Shown here piece by piece: positions 60,681 to 64,000 of a stretch of DNA of 64,000 bases (within the stretch, counting starts at the first letter, position 1; every line of letters starts with the position of its first letter). The position numbers and the translations under genes are program-made. The stretch comes from Variovorax sp. PBL-H6. Its GTDB lineage: Bacteria > Pseudomonadota > Gammaproteobacteria > Burkholderiales > Burkholderiaceae_C. The stretch covers positions 620,001 to 684,000 of the forward strand of contig NZ_LR594659.1 in NCBI RefSeq assembly GCF_901827155.1, read 5' to 3'. The notes below the pieces were generated by a model. The model had not been told where the DNA came from and did not search any database. It was given only the letters and a program-made list of their open reading frames with translations.

Positions 60681-61703
60681 TCACGCGTAAAGCGGTTCCT
60701 CCGCCATCGCCTCGCACTGGTCCTGCAGCATCTGGATCTGCTCCTTCCAGTAGTCGCTCGTGCCGAACCAGGGAAAGTTGATCGGAAAGATCGGGTCTTG
60801 CCAGCGCCGCGCGAGCCAGGCGCTGTAGTGGATCTGGCGCAGGGTTCGCAACGGTTCGATCAGCGCCAGCTCGCGGCGGTCGAAGGAGCGGAACTGCTCG
60901 TAGCCCTCGAGCAGGCCGCTGAGCTGCGCCGTGCGTTGGGCGCGGTCACCCGACAGGAGCATCCAGAGGTCCTGCACCGCGAAGCCGGTGCGGGCGTCGT
61001 CAAGGTCGACGAAATGGGGGCCGCCATCCGGGCGATCGGTCGGGGTCCAGAGGATGTTGCCGGGGTGCACGTCGCCGTGAAGGCGCAGCTTCTGCATCTC
61101 GGTGTAGGTGTCTGCACCCAGCGCGGTGACTGCAATCATCTCGAACGCCTCGGTGCACGCCTTCTCCCAGTCGCGCTGCACGTCCAGCGGGATCATCTGG
61201 TGCTCCAGCAGCCAGTCGCGCGACGCGAGGCCGAAGGTCTGCAGGTCGAGCGAAGGCCGTTCGACGAAGGGCCGCGCCGCGCCCACGGTGTGGATGCGCG
61301 CGAGGAAGCGGCCCACCCATTCGAGCACCTCGAAGTCGTCCAGCTCCGGCCGGCGTCCGCCGCGGTAGGGACTCACGCTGAAGGCGAAGCCGCCGTGATG
61401 GTGGAGCGTGCCACCTTCCACTGCGAGCGGCGCGATTGCCGGGATCTCGGCCGTGGCCAGCTCGGCGGAAAAGCGGTGTTCCTCGGCGATCTGGGCATCG
61501 CTCCAGCGGCCCGGCCGGTAGAACTTGAGCACCACCGCGCGGCCATCTTCCAGGTAGGCCTGGTACACGCGGTTTTCGTAGGAGTTCAGCGCCATCAGGC
61601 GGCCGTCGCCATAGAGGCCCAGCCCGGCGAGCGCGTCCAGCACCACTTCGGGCCTGAGCGATTCGTAGGGATGGGTGCTGGCCGATTGCTCTGCGGATGT
61701 CAT
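60681..61703 (-). CDS. srkA: Stress-response serine/threonine kinase SrkA (YihE/RdoA)
   Basis: 340 residues, aminoglycoside-phosphotransferase-like fold. The catalytic loop LHGDVHPGNILW, metal-binding FVDLDDARTG and the YSAWLARRW and FPWFGTSDYW segments match SrkA, which counters MazEF-type and Cpx stress death in E. coli. It starts 13 bp after the DUF2855 stop on the same strand, so the two are probably cotranscribed. Convergent with the P450 gene. Confidence 0.92.
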   Translation of the reverse strand: MTSAEQSASTHPYESLRPEVVLDALAGLGLYGDGRLMALNSYENRVYQAYLEDGRAVVLKFYRPGRWSDAQIAEEHRFSAELATAEIPAIAPLAVEGGTLHHHGGFAFSVSPYRGGRRPELDDFEVLEWVGRFLARIHTVGAARPFVERPSLDLQTFGLASRDWLLEHQMIPLDVQRDWEKACTEAFEMIAVTALGADTYTEMQKLRLHGDVHPGNILWTPTDRPDGGPHFVDLDDARTGFAVQDLWMLLSGDRAQRTAQLSGLLEGYEQFRSFDRRELALIEPLRTLRQIHYSAWLARRWQDPIFPINFPWFGTSDYWKEQIQMLQDQCEAMAEEPLYA

Positions 61704-61716
61704 CCGCGCATTGTCG

Positions 61717-62826
61717 CTACCTCGAGAGCGACAGCACATGTCCGATGCGCGGATCGCTCCTGCCGGACAGCACCTGCACATACGCGGCCTGCACCGCCGC
61801 CGCGCCATCGTGGTGCTCGGCCGCCAGCCAGGGCGCCACCGGCTGCGCCACGGTCGCGAGGAAGCCCTGCCAAGCCTTCACCATTCGCTGGCTGAAGCCC
61901 TCGGCACCCCATTCCCCGGTGCGCTTCCTGATTTGAGCCGGCGCGAAGAAGAAGGTGGCGCGCGGGCCGGGCAGCTCCTTGGCACTGCCGGCCGGCGCGA
62001 GCTGCTCCACGTGTGTGCCGCCGATCACGCAGTCGTGGCGCAGTTGCGAGAAGCGCGTGTGGATCGCCCGCCGCAGCTCGCCGTTGCCGGCGAAGTCCAC
62101 GTACACGCAAGGGACATCCGCTGCGACCTGGTCGAGCTCCTCGTAGGCCAGCACACGGTCGTAGCAGCCCAGGCTCTCGCAGAAGGCCTTGTTGGCGGCC
62201 GAGGTCAGGCCGACCACCTCGATGCCGGGCCGCTGGTGCATCTGGAAGGCAGTGCCATAGGCCGTCTTGCTCGAGGCGCTGGAGAGCAGTGCAATGCCCG
62301 GCCGCGCGCCGAAGAAGTCGTTGTCGTCGAAGAAGTCGTCGATCAGCCACGAGGTGATGAAAAGCGGGCGCAGCAAGGCCTGCAAGTCCTCCGTCCCCGC
62401 GGTGTAGAGCGGATCGCCGGCGCAGCGAAGGTACTGGTTGTAGACCGCCGGGAGTGCGGTTCGATGCGCCGTGCCGTCGGTGAAGCGCGCGGGCGAGAGC
62501 CGTTCGGGCGAAAGCACCAGGCTCGAGGCCATCGGCACATAGCCGTAGAGCCGCTCACCCACTGCCACGCCTGGATGGAGCGATTGCACCACCGAGCCGA
62601 AGCCCCAGACCGGGATGCAGCCCCAGCCTTCTTCCCCGGTCGGGAAGAACTGCCAATAGTTCATCGAGTCGCCGAAGGCAGCGTAGGTGATGTTGTTGGA
62701 CGTCAGGGCGAAGCGGTCGATTCGCAGCCGGACCTGGCCCTCGGCCAGCGCTGCGTCCTCGGTCGTGTGCACCCGCGTGGAAGGAAGGTCGTCCTTGCGG
62801 ACCAGCAGCTGCGTCGTGGTGCTCAT
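61717..62826 (-). CDS. DUF2855 family protein (MDR/zinc-less alcohol-dehydrogenase-like)
   Basis: 369 residues. TSNNITYAAFGDSMNYWQFF and GWGCIPVWGFGSVV are the DUF2855 hallmarks. LSSASSKTAYGTAFQM and VVGLTSAANKAFCESLGCYD look like the coenzyme-binding half of medium-chain dehydrogenases, so NADPH-dependent reduction is plausible. No structural zinc Cys cluster is seen. ATG chosen four codons after an alternative. Paired with srkA. Substrate unknown. Confidence 0.88.
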   Translation of the reverse strand: MSTTTQLLVRKDDLPSTRVHTTEDAALAEGQVRLRIDRFALTSNNITYAAFGDSMNYWQFFPTGEEGWGCIPVWGFGSVVQSLHPGVAVGERLYGYVPMASSLVLSPERLSPARFTDGTAHRTALPAVYNQYLRCAGDPLYTAGTEDLQALLRPLFITSWLIDDFFDDNDFFGARPGIALLSSASSKTAYGTAFQMHQRPGIEVVGLTSAANKAFCESLGCYDRVLAYEELDQVAADVPCVYVDFAGNGELRRAIHTRFSQLRHDCVIGGTHVEQLAPAGSAKELPGPRATFFFAPAQIRKRTGEWGAEGFSQRMVKAWQGFLATVAQPVAPWLAAEHHDGAAAVQAAYVQVLSGRSDPRIGHVLSLSR

Positions 62827-62869
62827 GAACGGCACCATAGCGCGAAGCCGCGTCCGGCGCATGAAGAAA

Positions 62870-62907
62870 GCCCGCCGCCACGTCACCTGCGTGACGTGGC
62901 GGCGGGC
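62870..62907 (-). terminator. Long hairpin downstream of ohr
   Basis: GCCCGCCGCCACGTCAC (62870-62886) pairs perfectly over 17 bp with 62891-62907 around a CTGC loop. Read on the minus strand it is followed by CTTTCTTC, a weak U-tract. It lies 20 bp past the ohr stop and is the likely terminator of the ohrR-ohr unit. Confidence 0.75.
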
Positions 62908-62927
62908 CGTGCGTGCCTGAACCGCTG

Positions 62928-63356
62928 TCAGGCGATCGCGAGCTCGACCTCGATGTTGCCGCGCGTGGCGTTCGAGTACGGGCACACCTGGTGGGCGGTG
63001 TCGACCAGCAGCTTCTTCTGCGCGTCGTCCAGTCCCGGCAGCGTGATCGCCAGCTTGACCGCGATGCCGTAGGCCTTGCCGCCGTCCGTCGGGCCGAGGG
63101 AGACGCTCGCGTCGATCGCGACGTCTTCCGGCACCTTGACATTGATCTTCGGCGCCACGGCCTTCATCGCACCGATGAAGCAGGCCGAGTAGCCGATCGC
63201 GAACAGCTGCTCGGGGTTGGTGCCGGCCTTGCCGGAGCCAGGCGGGTTGAGCTTGACCTCCAGCGCGTTGTCGCTGGATTGGCCGGCGCCGCCGTCGCGG
63301 CCGCCGGTGGTGTGGGACTGGGCGGTGTACAGGACCTTGTCGAGCTGCTTGACCAT
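62928..63356 (-). CDS. ohr: Organic hydroperoxide resistance protein Ohr (OsmC family)
   Basis: 142 residues. Catalytic Cys59 (YSACF) and resolving Cys125 (HQVCPYSNA) give the Ohr thiol peroxidase site, and GGRDGGAGQSSDNALEVKL is typical of the Ohr subfamily. It reduces fatty-acid and other organic hydroperoxides using lipoylated proteins. GAAGGAAT precedes the ATG. It lies 71 bp after ohrR on the same strand. Confidence 0.96.
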   Translation of the reverse strand: MVKQLDKVLYTAQSHTTGGRDGGAGQSSDNALEVKLNPPGSGKAGTNPEQLFAIGYSACFIGAMKAVAPKINVKVPEDVAIDASVSLGPTDGGKAYGIAVKLAITLPGLDDAQKKLLVDTAHQVCPYSNATRGNIEVELAIA

Positions 63357-63427
63357 GGGTTGATTCCTTCAGGTTGGGGGTGGGAAAAGGTGCTTCGATG
63401 CCGAAGCGGTTGGGAACGGTAAAGAGC

Positions 63428-63883
63428 CTAGGCCGCCGCCTTCACGCGGTCGCGCAGCTGCTGAAGCTGGTGCGTGAGCGCCACCAGCTCGTCGATGGAG
63501 CACTGGCTGGCGGCCATCAGGCAGGCCGGAACGGAAGCCGCACGCGCCTTGAGGCGGCGCCCGGCGGTGGTGAGGCTGACGTGCACGCGCCGCTCGTCGG
63601 TCGCGTCGCGGATGCGTGCCACCAGGCCATTGGCTTCGAGGCGCTTGAGCAGCGGCGTCAGCGTGCCCGAGTCGAGCGACAGACGCTCGCCCAGCTCGGA
63701 GACCATCAGGCCGTCACGCTCCCACAACACCAGCATGACGAGGTACTGGGGATAGGTGAGCTTGAGCTTCTCGAGCAGCGGCTTGTACAGCTTGGTCATT
63801 GCCAGCGAGGCGGAATAGACCGCGAAGCACAGCTGGTTGTCGAGCTGGAGCATCTCGTCGGCGGTAGGAGCTCTGGAGGGCAT
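63428..63883 (-). CDS. ohrR: Organic-hydroperoxide-sensing MarR-family repressor OhrR
   Basis: 151 residues. The redox-sensing Cys19 in LDNQLCFAVYSAS matches the reactive cysteine of OhrR; a second Cys near the C-terminal (ACLMAASQCSID) could make it a two-Cys type. Winged helix ERLSLDSGTLTPLLKRLEAN and wing RDATDERRVHVSLT. Oxidation by organic peroxide releases DNA and derepresses ohrR-ohr. The probable operator lies 15 bp upstream of its start. Confidence 0.94.
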   Translation of the reverse strand: MPSRAPTADEMLQLDNQLCFAVYSASLAMTKLYKPLLEKLKLTYPQYLVMLVLWERDGLMVSELGERLSLDSGTLTPLLKRLEANGLVARIRDATDERRVHVSLTTAGRRLKARAASVPACLMAASQCSIDELVALTHQLQQLRDRVKAAA

Positions 63884-63898
63884 GAGGCGAATTGTAGT

Positions 63899-63915
63899 GC
63901 TCTATTAAATAGTGC
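63899..63915. promoter_or_regulatory. OhrR operator candidate
   Basis: CTATT-A-AATAG (63902-63912) is a palindrome, extended outward to GC...GC with one mismatch. It is embedded in an AT-rich patch (ATTGTAG...GCGCAAT flanks) directly upstream of ohrR, where OhrR boxes are found in other proteobacteria. The remaining 63916-64000 holds no gene start that can be supported. Confidence 0.6.
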
Positions 63916-64000
63916 GCAATCTAATCGGGTACTTCGATTTTGGGAGGGCCGTCCGGTCCCGATACTCTCCGGCAGAGGGCAGACATCAGCGTCCGCTGAA

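Noticed and set aside
61675..63072. Plus-strand open frame of 465 codons over srkA/DUF2855/ohr
   Set aside because: Antisense shadow. The minus strand holds three well-defined genes with catalytic motifs, including Cys59 and Cys125 of Ohr.

Overview
The window reads as one chromosomal stretch of a high-GC betaproteobacterium, most likely Comamonadaceae and Variovorax-like. This is an inference from the canonical beta-proteobacterial alpha ribosomal operon, three orphan Bug/TctC binding proteins, an anthranilyl-CoA type degradation cluster, and dispersed GC-rich intergenic repeats. No taxonomic search was possible. No rRNA, CRISPR array, integrase, transposase or prophage gene is visible.

Layout. 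0-3.5 kb: end of the ribosomal alpha operon (rpmJ-rpsM-rpsK-rpsD-rpoA-rplQ), then initiator tRNA-fMet with its own -10 box and a strong terminator. 3.9-10.8 kb (minus strand): a tightly overlapping catabolic operon for 2-aminobenzoate through CoA thioesters (MarR regulator, monooxygenase/reductase fusion, enoyl-CoA hydratase, acyl-CoA dehydrogenase, CoA ligase, RidA-like enamine deaminase), with a palindromic operator. 10.8-25.8 kb: accessory metabolism: Cfa-type methyltransferase, DUF1840, Bug proteins, a LysR/SDR divergent pair, an orphan 2-oxoacid dehydrogenase E1 pair, two zinc-ribbon membrane proteins, a DUF6502/DUF5666 pair, an ABC-ATPase relic, a PfpI-type protein and a compositionally odd ChrA. 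26-35.2 kb: a seven-gene branched-chain-type ABC transporter operon flanked by two acyl/aryl-CoA ligases, with a divergent Crp/Fnr regulator. 35.2-38.4 kb: a catalytically degenerate SRAP homologue, SDR, Bug protein and small ORFs. 38.5-47.1 kb: complete kdpFABCDE high-affinity K+ uptake system with an extra 34-residue membrane peptide in front of kdpF and two intergenic repeats between kdpF and kdpA. 47-50.2 kb: DUF4242 gene relic, an RluF-type pseudouridine synthase, and a two-component system. 50.9-57.0 kb (minus): an unusual secreted-subunit/chaperone/usher-like operon. 57.3-64 kb: htpG, a cytochrome P450, srkA, DUF2855, and the ohrR-ohr peroxide-defence pair.

The strongest candidate for an under-described system is the 50.9-57.0 kb locus. 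It holds two long paralogous secreted subunits, a third subunit, a 156-residue accessory protein, a pilus-chaperone-like protein, a 704-residue outer-membrane usher-like barrel with an SdrD/Cna-B-like end, and a 95-residue secreted protein. Several of the secreted proteins share an N-terminal strand motif around FLQVGTGT, and four share a C-terminal aromatic strand ending in Pro. Other points of note are a family of about 85-bp GC-rich repeats that sit inside operons (liv, kdp), palindromic operators beside most regulators, and several gene relics that mark past rearrangements.
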